64,000 nt of DNA from an uncultured Nodularia sp. (GTDB taxonomy: Bacteria; Cyanobacteriota; Cyanobacteriia; Cyanobacteriales; Nostocaceae), in assembly GCA_903911355.1 (NCBI GenBank), contig CAIWDD010000001.1:1-64000 (forward strand), read 5' to 3'. The notes beneath the pieces are model-generated. The model saw nothing but the letters and a program-made list of their open reading frames with translations, did not search any database and had not been told where the DNA came from. Shown one piece after another: positions 17,066 through 28,113 of this stretch. Numbering within the stretch: the first letter of the stretch is position 1; every line of letters begins with the position of its first letter. A program made the position numbers and the translations under genes.

Positions 17066-20050
17066 ATGTTACGGAATTGGTGGTTTAGATTACTAACAAT
17101 ATCCCTAGGAGTCTGGCTATTCCTGGATTTGCTTGCGCACCTAGGAGCAGAAATACTCTGGTTTGAAAATATTGGTTATTTACAAGTATTCCTTCTACGG
17201 ATAGTCACCATGGGGGGACTGTGGATATTTGTAGCAGGTATCAGCGCTGCCTTTTGTTTGGGTAATCTTCACTTAGCTTACCGCCACCAGTATCCCCCAA
17301 ATCATCCCTCCCCCATGGTGGCTGTGAAAGTGCAACAGATCCCCAAAACTAAAGAAATTAAACTAGTCTGGTTACTACCCATAGCATTAGTATTAAGTTT
17401 TCTAGTAGGCTTAATGGTGATTTACTATAGCCAAATAGCTGCTACCCATTGGCATCCGGGAATTATCCGCGATATTCCGGTAAATCCTCAGTTATTTCGA
17501 CCGTGGCTCATTTGGGAGTTAATAGGTAACTTTATTTCCACACCTTGGTATTTCGGTTTAATTTTGGCTATAGTCATCGCCATTGTAGTATATCCTCATT
17601 TTCTATTGCGGGCGATCGCAATTCTTCTCAGCCTTGTATTTGCTCAAATAATATCCCACAACTGGGCTAGGATACTGCAATATTTCGCCCCCACATCCTT
17701 CAACGCCTCCGAGCCATTATTTGATCAAGATATCAGCATATATATATTTTCCCTCCCCTTTTGGCAGCTTCTAGAACTATGGTTAATGGGATTATTCTTG
17801 TATACCCTCATCGCTGTAGCCCTAACTTACCTCTTGGGTGCAGGTAGCCTTAGTCAAGGCGTTTTCCTTGGGTTTTCTTCCCAGCAACAGCGTCATTTAT
17901 ACGGTAACGGTGGACTATTCATGCTCCTAGTAGCCCTGAGTTATATGCTCAGTCGTTACGAGCTAGTTTATTCCCCACGTGGCGTTGCCTACGGTGCCAG
18001 TTATACCGATGTTACAGCCGTCCTCCCTTCCTATACCATCCTCTGCTTTGCTTCCCTAGCCCTAGCCTTTTACCTACTATGGCGGACAGTAAGCTGGAAA
18101 CCCCAATCCCGCTACCGGCCATTTATATTTTACAGCTTAGGATTTTATCTAATAGGAATGGTCGCCGCCGATATTTTCCTCCCCACCCTAGTGCAATATT
18201 TAATCGTACAGCCCAACGAACTCCAACGGGAACAACCCTACATCCAGCGTACCATCGCCCTAACCCGCCAAGCATTTGACTTAGAAAACATTGACGTGCA
18301 AACCTTTAACCCCACAGGAGACCTAACAGAAGCCGATATCCAAAGAAATGACTTAACAATTCGTAACATTCGCCTGTGGGGACAGCAACCACTGCTAGAA
18401 ACTAACCGCCAACTGCAACAAATTCGCCTTTACTACCGCTTCTCTGATGCGGACATCGACCGCTACACCCTACTTAAGGAAGTACCCGCGGAAATACCCA
18501 CAGGAACAGGGGTATCTCCCAACCCAGTAGACGAAGAGACCACAGAACGGCGACAAGTACTAATAGCCGCCAGGGAATTAGACTACACCGCCGTACCCCA
18601 ACAGGCTCAAACCTGGGTAAACCGCCATTTAATCTATACCCATGGTTTCGGGTTCACTATGAGTCCAGTAAATACCGTCGCACCTGGTGGACTACCAGAA
18701 TATTTTGTCAAAGACATCGCCGGTAATAACGACACCGCCCTTACTACCTCCAGTGAAGCCATTCGCGAGAGCATCCCCATAGGAAAACCCCGGATTTACT
18801 TCGGTGAAATCACTGATACTTACGTCATGACTGGAACAAAAGTAAAAGAATTAGACTTTCCCAGTGGTAGCGATAATATATACAATATTTATGATGGTGT
18901 GGGGGGAATTCGTGTTGGTAGAGGGTGGAGAAGATTACTATTTGCCATGTATTTAAAAGATTGGCAAATGCTATTTACAGAAGACTTTTTACCAGATACT
19001 CAAGTGTTATTCCGGCGGAATATTAAAGAACGTATTCAAGCGATCGCCCCCTTCCTGCAATTTGACAGCGACCCTTATTTAGTTGCTGCTGATGCTGGTG
19101 ACAAAGACTTTGAGAAAAACGGCAGCTACCTTTACTGGGTAGTTGATGCTTACACCACAAGCGATCGCTATCCCTATTCAGACACAACCAGCCTCAACAT
19201 AGCCGACCATCAAGAGAAAATCAACTATATCCGCAACTCAGTTAAAGTAGTCATTGACGCTTACCACGGCACAGTTAACTTTTACATAGCCGACCCCGGA
19301 GACCCCATCATAGCCACATGGGGGAAAATATTTCCCCATACCTTCAAACCCCTCTTGGACTTACCACTGAACCTGCGGAAACATATTCGTTACCCCGTGG
19401 ACTTGTTCAAAATTCAATCCGAGCGATTAATAACCTACCACATGACCGACCCCCAGGTGTTTTATAACCGGGAAGACCAGTGGCAAATACCCACAGAAAT
19501 CTACGGGGACGAAGCCTGTCCAGTCAAACCATACTACCTCATCACCAGCCTCCCCACAGTCCCCCTTTCTGACAGCAATTCCTCTCATAGAGAAGAATTT
19601 ATCCTCCTCCTACCCTACACCCCCAGACAACGCTCTAATTTAATCGCCTGGTTAGCAGCTCGGTCAGACGGTGAAAACTACGGTAAATTATTACTCTATG
19701 TATTCCCCAAAGAACGCCTAGTTTTTGGACCAGAGCAAATAGAAGCCAGAATTAACCAAGACCCCATCATCTCTCAACAAATTTCCCTCTGGAATCGTCA
19801 AGGTTCCAGAGCAGTTCAAGGTAACCTCTTAATTATCCCCATTGAACAATCCTTATTGTACGTCGAGCCAATTTATTTAGAAGCCACTCAAAATAGACTC
19901 CCCACCCTAGTACGGGTAATCGTGGCTTTTGAAAATAGAATTGTGATGGCTCCTACACTCGAACAAGCATTACAGGGAATCTTTCAACCAGAAGTAACAC
20001 CAACCCCCACCATTATTCGTCCTTTGGAGGAACCAGCCCCATCACAGTAA
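17066..20050 (+). CDS. UPF0182 family integral membrane protein
   Basis: A large protein of 994 residues. About seven hydrophobic spans in the first 340 residues (for example 8–28, 50–75, 105–125, 150–200, 235–265, 280–300 and 320–380) are followed by a ~600-residue soluble part. That part has the conserved family blocks [11 protein letters not shown]-like ([12 protein letters not shown]), [13 protein letters not shown] and [19 protein letters not shown]0182 proteins occur in cyanobacteria, actinobacteria and archaea and have no established function. The length is typical of the family, so nothing is missing. The C-terminus is Pro/Thr-rich. The gene is monocistronic, with lpdA 140 bp downstream in the same direction. 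Confidence 0.92.
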   Translation: MLRNWWFRLLTISLGVWLFLDLLAHLGAEILWFENIGYLQVFLLRIVTMGGLWIFVAGISAAFCLGNLHLAYRHQYPPNHPSPMVAVKVQQIPKTKEIKLVWLLPIALVLSFLVGLMVIYYSQIAATHWHPGIIRDIPVNPQLFRPWLIWELIGNFISTPWYFGLILAIVIAIVVYPHFLLRAIAILLSLVFAQIISHNWARILQYFAPTSFNASEPLFDQDISIYIFSLPFWQLLELWLMGLFLYTLIAVALTYLLGAGSLSQGVFLGFSSQQQRHLYGNGGLFMLLVALSYMLSRYELVYSPRGVAYGASYTDVTAVLPSYTILCFASLALAFYLLWRTVSWKPQSRYRPFIFYSLGFYLIGMVAADIFLPTLVQYLIVQPNELQREQPYIQRTIALTRQAFDLENIDVQTFNPTGDLTEADIQRNDLTIRNIRLWGQQPLLETNRQLQQIRLYYRFSDADIDRYTLLKEVPAEIPTGTGVSPNPVDEETTERRQVLIAARELDYTAVPQQAQTWVNRHLIYTHGFGFTMSPVNTVAPGGLPEYFVKDIAGNNDTALTTSSEAIRESIPIGKPRIYFGEITDTYVMTGTKVKELDFPSGSDNIYNIYDGVGGIRVGRGWRRLLFAMYLKDWQMLFTEDFLPDTQVLFRRNIKERIQAIAPFLQFDSDPYLVAADAGDKDFEKNGSYLYWVVDAYTTSDRYPYSDTTSLNIADHQEKINYIRNSVKVVIDAYHGTVNFYIADPGDPIIATWGKIFPHTFKPLLDLPLNLRKHIRYPVDLFKIQSERLITYHMTDPQVFYNREDQWQIPTEIYGDEACPVKPYYLITSLPTVPLSDSNSSHREEFILLLPYTPRQRSNLIAWLAARSDGENYGKLLLYVFPKERLVFGPEQIEARINQDPIISQQISLWNRQGSRAVQGNLLIIPIEQSLLYVEPIYLEATQNRLPTLVRVIVAFENRIVMAPTLEQALQGIFQPEVTPTPTIIRPLEEPAPSQ

Positions 20051-20189
20051 ATTAATTAAAAAAATTTAAAGTTTAAAAAATTTAAAGGAATTCCCAAACT
20101 ATGGGGAGTTGCATAGGTCGCACGTGATAGCGTAGCTTGGCATAAGCCATAGTTGAAAATAAATAGGCAAAGTACAAGGGGAAACTAAC

Positions 20190-21617
20190 GTGAGTGATGG
20201 ATTTGATTACGATTTAGTGATTATCGGCGCGGGTGTGGGCGGACATGGCGCAGCCCTACACGCTGTTAGCTGTGGTCTGAAAACAGCGATTATTGAAGCT
20301 GGGGACATGGGGGGAACCTGTGTAAATCGTGGCTGTATCCCTTCCAAGGCTTTGTTAGCTGCGTCTGGACGTGTGCGGGAGTTACGTAATGCCCATCATC
20401 TCAAATCCCTGGGAATTCAAGTTGATTATGTGGCATTTGACCGTCAAGCGATCGCAGACCATGCTAGTAGTCTTGTATCAAAAATTCAAGGCGACCTCAC
20501 CAACAGCCTCAAACGTCTAGGAGTAGATATTATCAGAGGTTGGGGAAAAATTGCCGGCACTCAAAAAGTAACTATCACCAGCGATAGTACACAAAAAACA
20601 GTGACAGCTAAAGATATCATTCTTTCCCCCGGCTCTGTCCCCTTCGTACCCCCGGGCGTAGAAGTAGATGGTAAAACCGTTTTCACCAGCGATCAAGGTG
20701 TAAAATTAGAATCTCTACCGGAATGGATCGCAATTATTGGTAGTGGTTACATCGGCTTAGAATTTTCTGATGTTTACTCCGCTTTGGGCTGTGAAATCAC
20801 CATGATTGAAGCCCTAGACCAACTCATGCCAGGATTTGACCGGGATATTGCTAAACTAGCAGAACGAGTCTTAATTACACCCCGGGATATAGAAACCAAA
20901 GTGGGAATATACGCCAAAAGAATCATCCCCGGTTCCCCCGTGGTAATTGAATTAGCAGACTTTAAAACCAAAGAAGATATTGATGTTATTGAAGTCGATG
21001 CTTGTTTAGTAGCCACAGGGCGTATTCCCGCCACAAATAACTTAGGACTAGACACTTTAGGCATAGAACTAGACCGGCGGAATTATATCCCCGTAGATGA
21101 CCATATGGCTGTACTCTCTGGCGGGGAAGTAGTCCCCCATGTCTGGGCTATTGGTGACGCCACCGGAAAAATGATGTTGGCCCACACAGCCTCGGCTCAA
21201 GGTGTCGTCGCGGTGGAAAATATCATCGGTCGTCCCCGCACTGTGGACTATCGCAGCATCCCCGCGGCCGCATTTACTCACCCAGAGGTCAGCTATGTAG
21301 GTTTAACAGAAGTAGCCGCCCAGGAATTGGCGCAAGCTGAAGGCTTTGAGGTGGCTACTACTAAAAGTTACTTCAAAGGTAATTCCAAAGCTCTGGCAGA
21401 AAAAGAAGCCGATGGTATGGCTAAAGTAGTGTATCGCCAAGATACTGGTGAGGTTTTAGGCGTGCATATCTTTGGAATGCACGCCTCCGACTTAATTCAT
21501 GAAGCCTCAGCCGCGATCGCTAACCGTCAAGCTGTCCAAGACCTGGCTCACTTAGTACACGCCCATCCCACACTTTCGGAAGTGCTAGATGAAGCTTATA
21601 AACGCGCCGTGGTTTAA
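20190..21617 (+). CDS. lpdA: Dihydrolipoyl dehydrogenase (E3)
   Basis: A 475-residue flavoprotein disulfide oxidoreductase that reoxidises dihydrolipoyl groups of the pyruvate dehydrogenase and glycine cleavage complexes with NAD+. The FAD-binding [10 protein letters not shown] motif is near residue 13, and the redox-active disulfide is C44-VNRG-C49 followed by IPSKALL. The NAD-binding motif is [13 protein letters not shown], and the C-terminal base pair H-x4-E is in [12 protein letters not shown]. The start is GTG 20190 with AGGGGAAA upstream, giving the usual M-S[11 protein letters not shown] N-terminus. trpC lies 155 bp downstream; the lpdA–trpC neighbourhood is common in cyanobacteria. 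A GGCTACGCTACGCC repeat sits between them. Confidence 0.96.
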   Translation: MSDGFDYDLVIIGAGVGGHGAALHAVSCGLKTAIIEAGDMGGTCVNRGCIPSKALLAASGRVRELRNAHHLKSLGIQVDYVAFDRQAIADHASSLVSKIQGDLTNSLKRLGVDIIRGWGKIAGTQKVTITSDSTQKTVTAKDIILSPGSVPFVPPGVEVDGKTVFTSDQGVKLESLPEWIAIIGSGYIGLEFSDVYSALGCEITMIEALDQLMPGFDRDIAKLAERVLITPRDIETKVGIYAKRIIPGSPVVIELADFKTKEDIDVIEVDACLVATGRIPATNNLGLDTLGIELDRRNYIPVDDHMAVLSGGEVVPHVWAIGDATGKMMLAHTASAQGVVAVENIIGRPRTVDYRSIPAAAFTHPEVSYVGLTEVAAQELAQAEGFEVATTKSYFKGNSKALAEKEADGMAKVVYRQDTGEVLGVHIFGMHASDLIHEASAAIANRQAVQDLAHLVHAHPTLSEVLDEAYKRAVV

Positions 21618-21772
21618 GGACTAGGGCGGGAAGGTCTTATGAGTCGTGATGGCTACGCTACGCCATCAGTAGCTAAAGAGTGCCTGTTAACACTTAAATA
21701 TTTTCCGCCCGTCATTGTCTCTTGAGGGCCGGGAGTGTCAAACTCAGCAAAGAAGAACTCTAAACTTAAATT

Positions 21773-22699
21773 ATGCAAATTCGTCGCCGTTCTACCAACA
21801 CTACCATTAATGTCTCTTTTTTACGTTATCAGTCTGCTTTGCCAGATATAGAACCAAACAACATTTTGGAGGAAATTGTCTGGCATAAGGAAGTTGAAAT
21901 TGACCAGATGCGGGAAAGGCGACCTTTAGCAGAATTGCAAAAGCAGGCACTCTCGGCACCACCCACCCGTGATTTTATCGCCGCTTTAAAACAAGGAAGC
22001 ACCAAGCCGGCTTTAATTGCTGAAGTCAAGAAAGCTTCCCCTAGCAAGGGTGTCTTACGAGCAGATTTTGACCCGGTAGCCATTGCTGGGGCCTATGAAC
22101 AAGCCGGAGCTAGTTGTCTTTCTGTTTTGACAGATAGGAAGTTTTTTCAAGGCAGTTTTGAGAATTTAGCCCAAGTGCGTGCTAGGGTGAAATTACCACT
22201 TTTATGTAAGGATTTTATTATCTATCCTTACCAAATGTACTTGGCTCGTATTCAGGGTGCAGATGCAATTTTGCTAATTGCGGCTATTCTGAGTGATCAA
22301 GATTTACAATACTTCCTGAAAATTGCTAAAGCATTGAAGATGACGGCCTTGATTGAGGTTCATAGTTTGGCAGAACTTGATCGCGTGTTAGCTTTAGCTA
22401 AAGTTTGGACAGCCGACCGCTCGACTTGTGAGTTTTTGGTGGGGATCAATAATCGCAATTTAGAAGATTTTTCCGTTGATATTCAAACTACCTGTCAATT
22501 ATTGGCAGCACGAGTTAGTCAATTACAGGAACTTAATCTCCTAGTTGTGAGCGAGTCAGGGCTACATATTCCTGAAGATTTAGATATAGTACACCAGGCA
22601 GGAGCAGCAGCCGTACTCATTGGAGAGTCGTTAGTTAAACAACCCGACCCTGGTTTAGCGATCACTAAACTGTTTGCTAACCACCGCCAACCGCTGTAG
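21773..22699 (+). CDS. trpC: Indole-3-glycerol phosphate synthase
   Basis: A 308-residue TIM-barrel enzyme that closes the indole ring in tryptophan synthesis, converting carboxyphenylamino-deoxyribulose-5-phosphate to indole-3-glycerol phosphate. Conserved segments are [13 protein letters not shown] (substrate-binding helix), [11 protein letters not shown] (catalytic Lys), LLCKDFII (Lys), [17 protein letters not shown] and VSESGL followed by the phosphate-binding [12 protein letters not shown]. Cyanobacterial TrpC carries an N-terminal extension of about 30–40 residues like the one here. It is a single gene without trp partners, as usual in cyanobacteria, where trp genes are dispersed. Confidence 0.95.
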   Translation: MQIRRRSTNTTINVSFLRYQSALPDIEPNNILEEIVWHKEVEIDQMRERRPLAELQKQALSAPPTRDFIAALKQGSTKPALIAEVKKASPSKGVLRADFDPVAIAGAYEQAGASCLSVLTDRKFFQGSFENLAQVRARVKLPLLCKDFIIYPYQMYLARIQGADAILLIAAILSDQDLQYFLKIAKALKMTALIEVHSLAELDRVLALAKVWTADRSTCEFLVGINNRNLEDFSVDIQTTCQLLAARVSQLQELNLLVVSESGLHIPEDLDIVHQAGAAAVLIGESLVKQPDPGLAITKLFANHRQPL

Positions 22700-23014
22700 C
22701 GGGAGATTCGGTGCTTATTTATGTCCATGCAGGCAGAACCTAGGGTAGGGTACACAGATAAGTCCGTAGTTGAACAGATGATAAAATGCTATAACTTGAA
22801 AGAAGAATTTTAGATTATTTTTAACTAATATACATAGGTTGTTGCAAAAGTCAAGTAAACCATCATTCTTTAGCTCTAATGATCTTTAAATCTCTGGATT
22901 TAAAGACTATGGCAAGTATTGTTTATGTATATGCAGATAAAACCTAAAATTCCCCCCCAAAATTTAAGTATCCGCCTCAAGTTTTGAACTTTTATTCTTT
23001 TTTAGGACGAACAA
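22700..23014. promoter_or_regulatory. Intergenic/promoter region upstream of the class V aminotransferase
   Basis: About 315 bp, AT-rich, no gene. The downstream ATG is preceded by TTTTTTAGGACGAACAA, giving an AGGA ribosome-binding site 8 bp upstream. Confidence 0.4.
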
Positions 23015-24163
23015 ATGGACAATAAGCTAATGCTCATGATTCCTGGCCCCACACCAGTACCAGAAGCTGCTTTATTGGCATTAGCCAAGCACCCAATTGG
23101 ACACCGCACCAATGAGTTTAGTAACATCATGGCGGAGGTGATAGAAAACCTCAAATGGTTACACCAAACTCAAAATGATGTACTAATGCTCAATGTTAGC
23201 GGTACCGGTGCAGTGGAAGCGGGAATCATTAATTTTCTGTCTCCAGGCGATCGCGTTTTAGTCGGTTCCAATGGTAAGTTTGGAGAACGCTGGGTAGAAA
23301 TCGCTGCAGCATACGGTTTAAATGTCGAAGCTATTACTACCGAATGGGGGAAACCCTTAGATACAGCAGTATTTGCAGAAAAACTGCAAGGGGATACCAA
23401 CAAGGAAATTAAAGCGGTCATTATTACCCACAGCGAAACCTCAACCGGTGTGTTGAATGACTTAGAAACTATCAACCGCCTAGTAAAGGAACATGGCCAA
23501 GCTTTAATTATCGTAGATGCAGTTACTAGCTTGGGTGCATTCAATTTACCCATAGATACCTGGGGTTTAGATGTGGTGGCTTCTGGTTCCCAGAAAGGTT
23601 ATATGATTCCCCCAGGATTAGGATTTGTTGCTGTTAGCCCCAAGGCTTGGGAAGCTTACAAAACTGCAAAATTACCGAAATATTATCTTGATTTAGGTAA
23701 ATATCGCAAATCCGCAGCCAAAAATACCACTCCCTTTACTCCACCGGTGAACTTGATTGTGGCTTTACACACCACATTAGAAATGATGAAGGATGAAGGC
23801 TTGGAGTCAATATTTACTCGGCACCAAAGACTCAAAAATGCCACCCGCGCCGCAGTGCGTGGTTTGAATTTACCTTTATTTGGTGCAGATGATTATGCCA
23901 GTCCAGCAATTACGGCTGTCGCCCCACAGGGTATTGAAGCTGATAAAATTCGCTCATTGATGAAGAAGCGTTTTGATATTGCTTTGGCGGGTGGACAAGA
24001 CCATCTGAAAAACAAAATTTTCCGCATTGGTCACTTGGGTTTTGTTAGCGATCGCGATATTCTCACCTGTATAGCCGCTTTAGAAGTGACTCTCACTGAA
24101 ATCGGCTACGAAGACTTCACCCCTGGTGCTGGTGTAGCAGCAGCGGCTAAAGTATTTAGTTAG
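23015..24163 (+). CDS. Class V aminotransferase (alanine/serine–glyoxylate aminotransferase type)
   Basis: A 382-residue PLP enzyme of the AGAT/SGAT family. It begins MLMIPGPTPVPEAALLALAK and has the PLP-phosphate region SGTGAVEAGIINFL, the Asp that pairs with the pyridine nitrogen in VDAVTSLGAF, and the Schiff-base lysine in SGSQKGYMIPPGLGF. Such enzymes transaminate glyoxylate in photorespiration. An orthologous cyanobacterial protein was historically described as the small subunit of a soluble hydrogenase, now regarded as a misassignment. Substrate choice (Ala or Ser) is not readable. An AGGA ribosome-binding site precedes the ATG. A CCCCAG/CTGGGG hairpin and a perfect 12-bp stem-loop follow. 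Confidence 0.92.
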   Translation: MDNKLMLMIPGPTPVPEAALLALAKHPIGHRTNEFSNIMAEVIENLKWLHQTQNDVLMLNVSGTGAVEAGIINFLSPGDRVLVGSNGKFGERWVEIAAAYGLNVEAITTEWGKPLDTAVFAEKLQGDTNKEIKAVIITHSETSTGVLNDLETINRLVKEHGQALIIVDAVTSLGAFNLPIDTWGLDVVASGSQKGYMIPPGLGFVAVSPKAWEAYKTAKLPKYYLDLGKYRKSAAKNTTPFTPPVNLIVALHTTLEMMKDEGLESIFTRHQRLKNATRAAVRGLNLPLFGADDYASPAITAVAPQGIEADKIRSLMKKRFDIALAGGQDHLKNKIFRIGHLGFVSDRDILTCIAALEVTLTEIGYEDFTPGAGVAAAAKVFS

Positions 24164-24280
24164 TCTCCATCCCCAGTCTATCTGGGGAACGTAAACCCTT
24201 GGCGAAGCGTCTCTAAGAGAAAGGAGAACTGTTAGCCCCACCAATGATGAGTATTTTGGTTCTACTCCCATTGAAATTAT

Positions 24281-24312
24281 AAAGAGCGAGTTAAACAGTC
24301 AACTCGCTCTTT
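24281..24312 (+). terminator. Strong stem-loop terminator
   Basis: A perfect 12-bp stem AAAGAGCGAGTT/AACTCGCTCTTT with an 8-nt loop, ending in a short T run because the stem is A/T at its base. It is symmetrical, so it could stop transcription from both sides. Confidence 0.8.
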
Positions 24313-24549
24313 GTATCCTTCTGAAAATGAGTAAAAATGGTAACAGTCAATTCTCCTATCTATCGGACTCGGTACAACACAGAATCGACGTGACATCCTC
24401 AATTCTCCGGTATGAAAGGCATACTTATACACATTATAACCACGATTGCAATCAAAAACTTCGCCAATCCAACTTATGTCGTAGAAACGCCATAGGTTGA
24501 GGTGGCCTGTATTTTAGACTTAGACAATGCAAAACTCAAATTCCTGCTC

Positions 24550-24741
24550 TTATGCTGTTTCCAGCCAATCATAAATTTGTTCTAACTGTTCTAACGTAAT
24601 TAATCCATACTGCCAAAGAATCATTGGTAAAGGACCGGGATCTTGCTCCCGATGTCGCAGGGCGACTGCAAGAGAAGCCGAGGAAATTGACAAATCTTCC
24701 TCTAGAAAATGAATCAGTCGTGAATATGTTGATGGTGACAT
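24550..24741 (-). CDS. DUF2949 family small protein
   Basis: A cyanobacterium-specific small protein of 63 residues from ATG 24741 (MSPSTYSRLIHFLEEDLSIS). It contains the family core VALRHREQDPGPLPMILWQY followed by GLITLEQLEQIYDWLE. Function is unknown. ATG 24741 is preferred because AAAGGGGGTGAG lies directly upstream; the same frame is open to an ATG at 24792, which would add 17 residues unlike the family. It converges with the aminotransferase across a bidirectional terminator. Confidence 0.85.
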   Translation of the reverse strand: MSPSTYSRLIHFLEEDLSISSASLAVALRHREQDPGPLPMILWQYGLITLEQLEQIYDWLETA

Positions 24742-24792
24742 TTGTAACTCACCCCCTTTAGTTGAATTTATTGTCATATAACCATGTCCCAT

Positions 24793-25225
24793 TTCTCAGT
24801 AACCAGCAGCTAATATTTCATTCGTAACTGGTGATGACCGGAATGACTTACGCCACGCTACGTTATCAGAAATTCCAACACAATTGGCTAAAACTCTTCA
24901 AACTGACAGATTTCACCGGTTAGACTCGAAGATTCCCAATTCAACGCACCACTGATATTGTTGACTATTATGTTTGATTTCATCACACATTTAGTCACAA
25001 GTATTCCATAGCTAATACTCTCTTATGAGAGTCCATTTACACTTACGCCAAAAGGAATATTTTTGGCATCCATAGTAGAGAAATGTGATTATAGCTTGAA
25101 ACTGCAAATTTAACTATGATGTAAACAAGGTAAATAGTCTCCATAGTAAAGTGCTATTCTATACTTAAAAAATCTTGTGCACAAAGATATTAACTTAGGA
25201 TTCGCCCCATCTGACAGGGGGAAAT
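24793..25225. other. Intergenic region
   Basis: About 430 bp without a gene. A dispersed repeat TTACGCCACGCTACG lies at ~24849. The rest is AT-rich and must hold the promoter of the DUF2949 gene. Confidence 0.45.
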
Positions 25226-25750
25226 TTATTTCCCTAGATTTCCCGTATCGAAAAACTCAATTTTGATCACATCACCATCCCGCAAATTTAATTCCGCAGA
25301 TCGTCCAGATCGCAATTCAATGACCATATCAACGGGCACATTAGGACCATAAGTAGGGCAAGGTTCCCTAGGACACGGAGGGGCAGAAGCCTGAATATAT
25401 TGCACCACCCCATTTTGCAAAAACACCATATCCAGAGGAACAGGGACATTTTTCATCCAAAATCTCACAGGTCGTGCATCAGGGAACTGAAATAACATCC
25501 CCTGATCATCTGGTAAAGGTGGACGATACATTAAGCCCTTCGCCTGCTGTTCCGGTGTCCGTGCCACTTCCAACTGGACTCTAGTACCATTAGACAGAAC
25601 TGCTTGTGCTGAAATTGGTAGCATTTGACCACTGGGAGCTTTTGTTTGGCTACTGGCGGTGGATGTGGTAGATTTTGCTGTATTTACAACAGAACAGCCC
25701 ATTAGTAAAACATTCAGGAGCATCGGGACTATAATTAGCCAACGCATCAT
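25226..25750 (-). CDS. DUF192 lipoprotein
   Basis: A protein of about 174 residues. The N-terminus MMRWLIIVPMLLNVLLMGC is a lipoprotein signal peptide with lipobox LLMG|C, so the mature protein is probably anchored outside the plasma membrane. A Thr/Ser-rich linker follows, then the DUF192 domain (VARTPEQQAKGLMYRPPLPDDQ, MLFQFPDARPVRFWMKNVPV, PLDMVFL, ending ELNLRDGDVIKIEFF). DUF192 proteins are small beta-barrel proteins of unknown function, widespread in bacteria and archaea. ATG 25750 is preferred to an in-frame GTG at 25789, because only the shorter form gives a clean signal peptide. Confidence 0.88.
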   Translation of the reverse strand: MMRWLIIVPMLLNVLLMGCSVVNTAKSTTSTASSQTKAPSGQMLPISAQAVLSNGTRVQLEVARTPEQQAKGLMYRPPLPDDQGMLFQFPDARPVRFWMKNVPVPLDMVFLQNGVVQYIQASAPPCPREPCPTYGPNVPVDMVIELRSGRSAELNLRDGDVIKIEFFDTGNLGK

Positions 25751-25789
25751 AAATATTTTCTGATTTGGTAATTTAAATTGCGATTGCAC

Positions 25790-26230
25790 AGCACTTATGC
25801 TAAAAACTACGGTGTGAAGATAGATAAAATTAATACTTCCAGTTTTAAAAGCACCCGCTCAAGTCATATACTGCTTTGGCCTGGCAAAAAGGTCAACACC
25901 ATCAGATTTGTGTTTTTACCTCATAGTAAATCAAATGATGATCATTGTGATTCCTAGGGAAATTGGCGCTAAATATATGAATTGTAGCTCCCAACTTGTG
26001 AGTTGAGAAGGAACTTTTTAAAAGAGGTATGAAAAATATAGCACATAAGAATATTCTCTCCCAGGTGAAAAAAAACTTGTAGCAGAAATAAACAAAGTAC
26101 AAATCAATCCTGGGGCATAGCTGGTGGTTGTGGAACATGACAAAGGGTAATTGCAAGGCACACAAGTCAAGAGCGTCAATAGACTGTAAATCAATTGAAT
26201 GTTATTTATTGAGGGGGAAAATATTAAATT
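25790..26230. other. Divergent intergenic region
   Basis: About 440 bp between two divergently transcribed genes. It is AT-rich and no gene or RNA was recognised. Promoters for both flanking genes must lie here. Confidence 0.45.
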
Positions 26231-27079
26231 ATGTCCTATATCTCCACCGCACCGGCTTACCTCAACCTCTACATCCAAGGTGAGGGTTTCCCTATTCTGT
26301 GTTTACACGGTCACCCTGGAGCCGGTCGTAATCTTTCTGTTTTTACCAATCATTTATCCAAACGCTACCAAACTTTCGCCCCTGATTTACGCGGCTACGG
26401 TAAAAGTCCCTGTAATCGCAATTTTGAGATGGTAGACCATTTGACAGACTTAGAGGCGCTTCTAGACCGCTTTCAAATTGAAAAATGTCTGATATTGGGA
26501 TGGTCACTGGGTGGAATTTTGGCAATGGAAATGGCATTGCGACTACCACAACGCTTTACTGGTCTGATTTTGGTGGCCACCGCAGCCAGACCCCGTGGCA
26601 ATCATCCCCCCATTACTTGGCAGGATAATCTATATACTGCCATTGCCGGAATTTTGAACTATATTCAACCAAGTTGGCAATGGAATATAGATACTTTTGC
26701 CAAGCGATCGCTTTTTCGCTATTTGATTCAACAACATACCCCCACAGCTTATAATTATATTGCCACCGAAGCAGTACAGTCCTATTTACAAACATCTTCT
26801 TTCGCAACTCGCGCCCTCTACACTGCTCTGAAATCTGGTTACAATCGACTCTCTGATTTACAAAAAATTCACTGTCCTGGTTTGGTACTGGCTGGGGAAC
26901 AAGACTGTCATATTACCCCTGAGTCTAGTTTAGAAACGGCGCAACATTTGAAAAGTAGCCAGTGGCGTTGTTACCCAAATACAGCACATTTATTTCCTTG
27001 GGAAGTTCCCCAACAGGTATTAGGTGATATTGATATTTGGTTGGAAGCACATCCCCAAGTTGTGAAAATGCCAAGATGA
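26231..27079 (+). CDS. Alpha/beta hydrolase
   Basis: A 282-residue alpha/beta-hydrolase-fold protein. The oxyanion-hole segment is LHGHPGAGRN (about residues 23–32), the nucleophile elbow GWSLGG places Ser at about residue 98, the acid is in AGEQDCHI, and the catalytic His is in NTAHLFPWE. A cap region lies between about residues 130 and 200. The substrate is unknown; haloperoxidase, esterase and MenH-like activities are all possible from this pattern. The start ATG 26231 follows GAGGGGGAAAAT. It stands alone, with the convergent TreS remnant 20 bp downstream. Confidence 0.85.
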   Translation: MSYISTAPAYLNLYIQGEGFPILCLHGHPGAGRNLSVFTNHLSKRYQTFAPDLRGYGKSPCNRNFEMVDHLTDLEALLDRFQIEKCLILGWSLGGILAMEMALRLPQRFTGLILVATAARPRGNHPPITWQDNLYTAIAGILNYIQPSWQWNIDTFAKRSLFRYLIQQHTPTAYNYIATEAVQSYLQTSSFATRALYTALKSGYNRLSDLQKIHCPGLVLAGEQDCHITPESSLETAQHLKSSQWRCYPNTAHLFPWEVPQQVLGDIDIWLEAHPQVVKMPR

Positions 27080-27100
27080 ATTAACCACAGATAAGCAGGT

Positions 27101-27811
27101 TCATGATTCTGATATTAGTTGCAAAATCAGTTGTAGGGGAATTTTTACGTAATCTGGACGATGGTTGAGTTCATGGTGGAGTTCCTCTATTGCTTTTTCT
27201 AATAGATAGGCAAATAGCAGTAATTGTAGTTCCCTTACCAAGGGATGATCATAATTTAGATCCGGCTGATGGGAATACAAACGATGCCAATAATAAGCCT
27301 TAGCCACCGGATCCCAAGCCCAATTCGAGGTTTCAAAATCCTGGAAAATAATTCGCGCTTCTTGGTATTTTTCTGCCGTATCACTCCACACATAAAAATC
27401 TCTTTCTAGACTACCTTTTGGGGCGCGGCGTGCGCGTTGTAACCAAGGATGTTGATCCGATGTATGGTTAATAATTAACTCAATAATCACCCGGATACAC
27501 CGCTCATGGGCAGCATTCAATAGGTCTTTAAAGTCTTCTAATGTCCCATAGATGGGGTTAATACTGGTATACTCAGCAACATCATAACCATCATCTTTCA
27601 GTGGTGAGGGGAAAAAAGGTAGTAACCAAATAGCCGTAATCCCTAAATCTTGCAAGTAATCTAGTTTTTCTATTAGTCCCTGTAGGTCGCAAATACCATC
27701 ACCATTACTATCAGCAAATGCGCGAATAGGTACTTCGTAAATAATGGCATTTTTAAACCATAAGGGGTCATCTTTGATGATTAAGTCTAATCTTCTCATT
27801 TTATTTATCAA
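27101..27811 (-). pseudogene. Trehalose synthase/maltokinase (TreS–Mak) remnant, internally deleted
   Basis: A 236-codon open frame joins two distant parts of one enzyme. Residues 1–~193 are the N-terminus of a GH13 trehalose synthase (YEVPIRAFADSNGDGICDL, TAIWLLPFFPSPLKDDGYD, NHTSDQHPW, ERDFYVWSDT, PDLNYDHPLVRE). Immediately after, residues ~197–236 (AYLLEKAIEELHHELNHRPD, YVKIPLQLIL) match the extreme C-terminus of the fused maltokinase domain. The catalytic Asp/Glu/Asp of the amylase domain, the C-domain and almost all of the kinase are missing; full fusions are around 1,100 residues. The frame has stayed open across the deletion (~27230), but the product cannot be catalytic. Confidence 0.88.
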
Positions 27812-28113
27812 GTTTTAGTGATAAAACTCTTATTTATTTTTTATAAAAAATTGTTAACTCACTTTTTCTTCTTCCCTCCTAGCACAAAATACCTAAAATC
27901 ATAAATTTATCCATCTCACACAGGTAAGAGCATTAACAAGCTCTTGACTGGAAGAGGAATATTCCAGCTAGGTGCTATAATCACTGAGTTGTTAATCAAG
28001 AGTCTTTCAATATCTATCTTTAGATAGATGACAGTGCATATTTTTTTATTGTTAAGTATATGCTTCTACATTCTGAAGCACCATTACTGCCTACTACATA
28101 ATTAGTCGAACCC
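27812..28113. promoter_or_regulatory. Divergent region upstream of the GrpE-like/NYN-Hsp70 pair
   Basis: About 300 bp without a gene. It contains two small inverted repeats, AAGAGC/GCTCTT (27926–27944) and TGGAAGAGGAATATTCCA (~27948–27965). It must carry the promoter of the 28114 operon; the hairpins could be operator or RNA elements, but this is a guess. Confidence 0.4.

Noticed and set aside
23170-23553. 127-codon minus-strand frame inside the aminotransferase gene
   Set aside because: It is fully antisense to a well-conserved PLP enzyme; a shadow frame.
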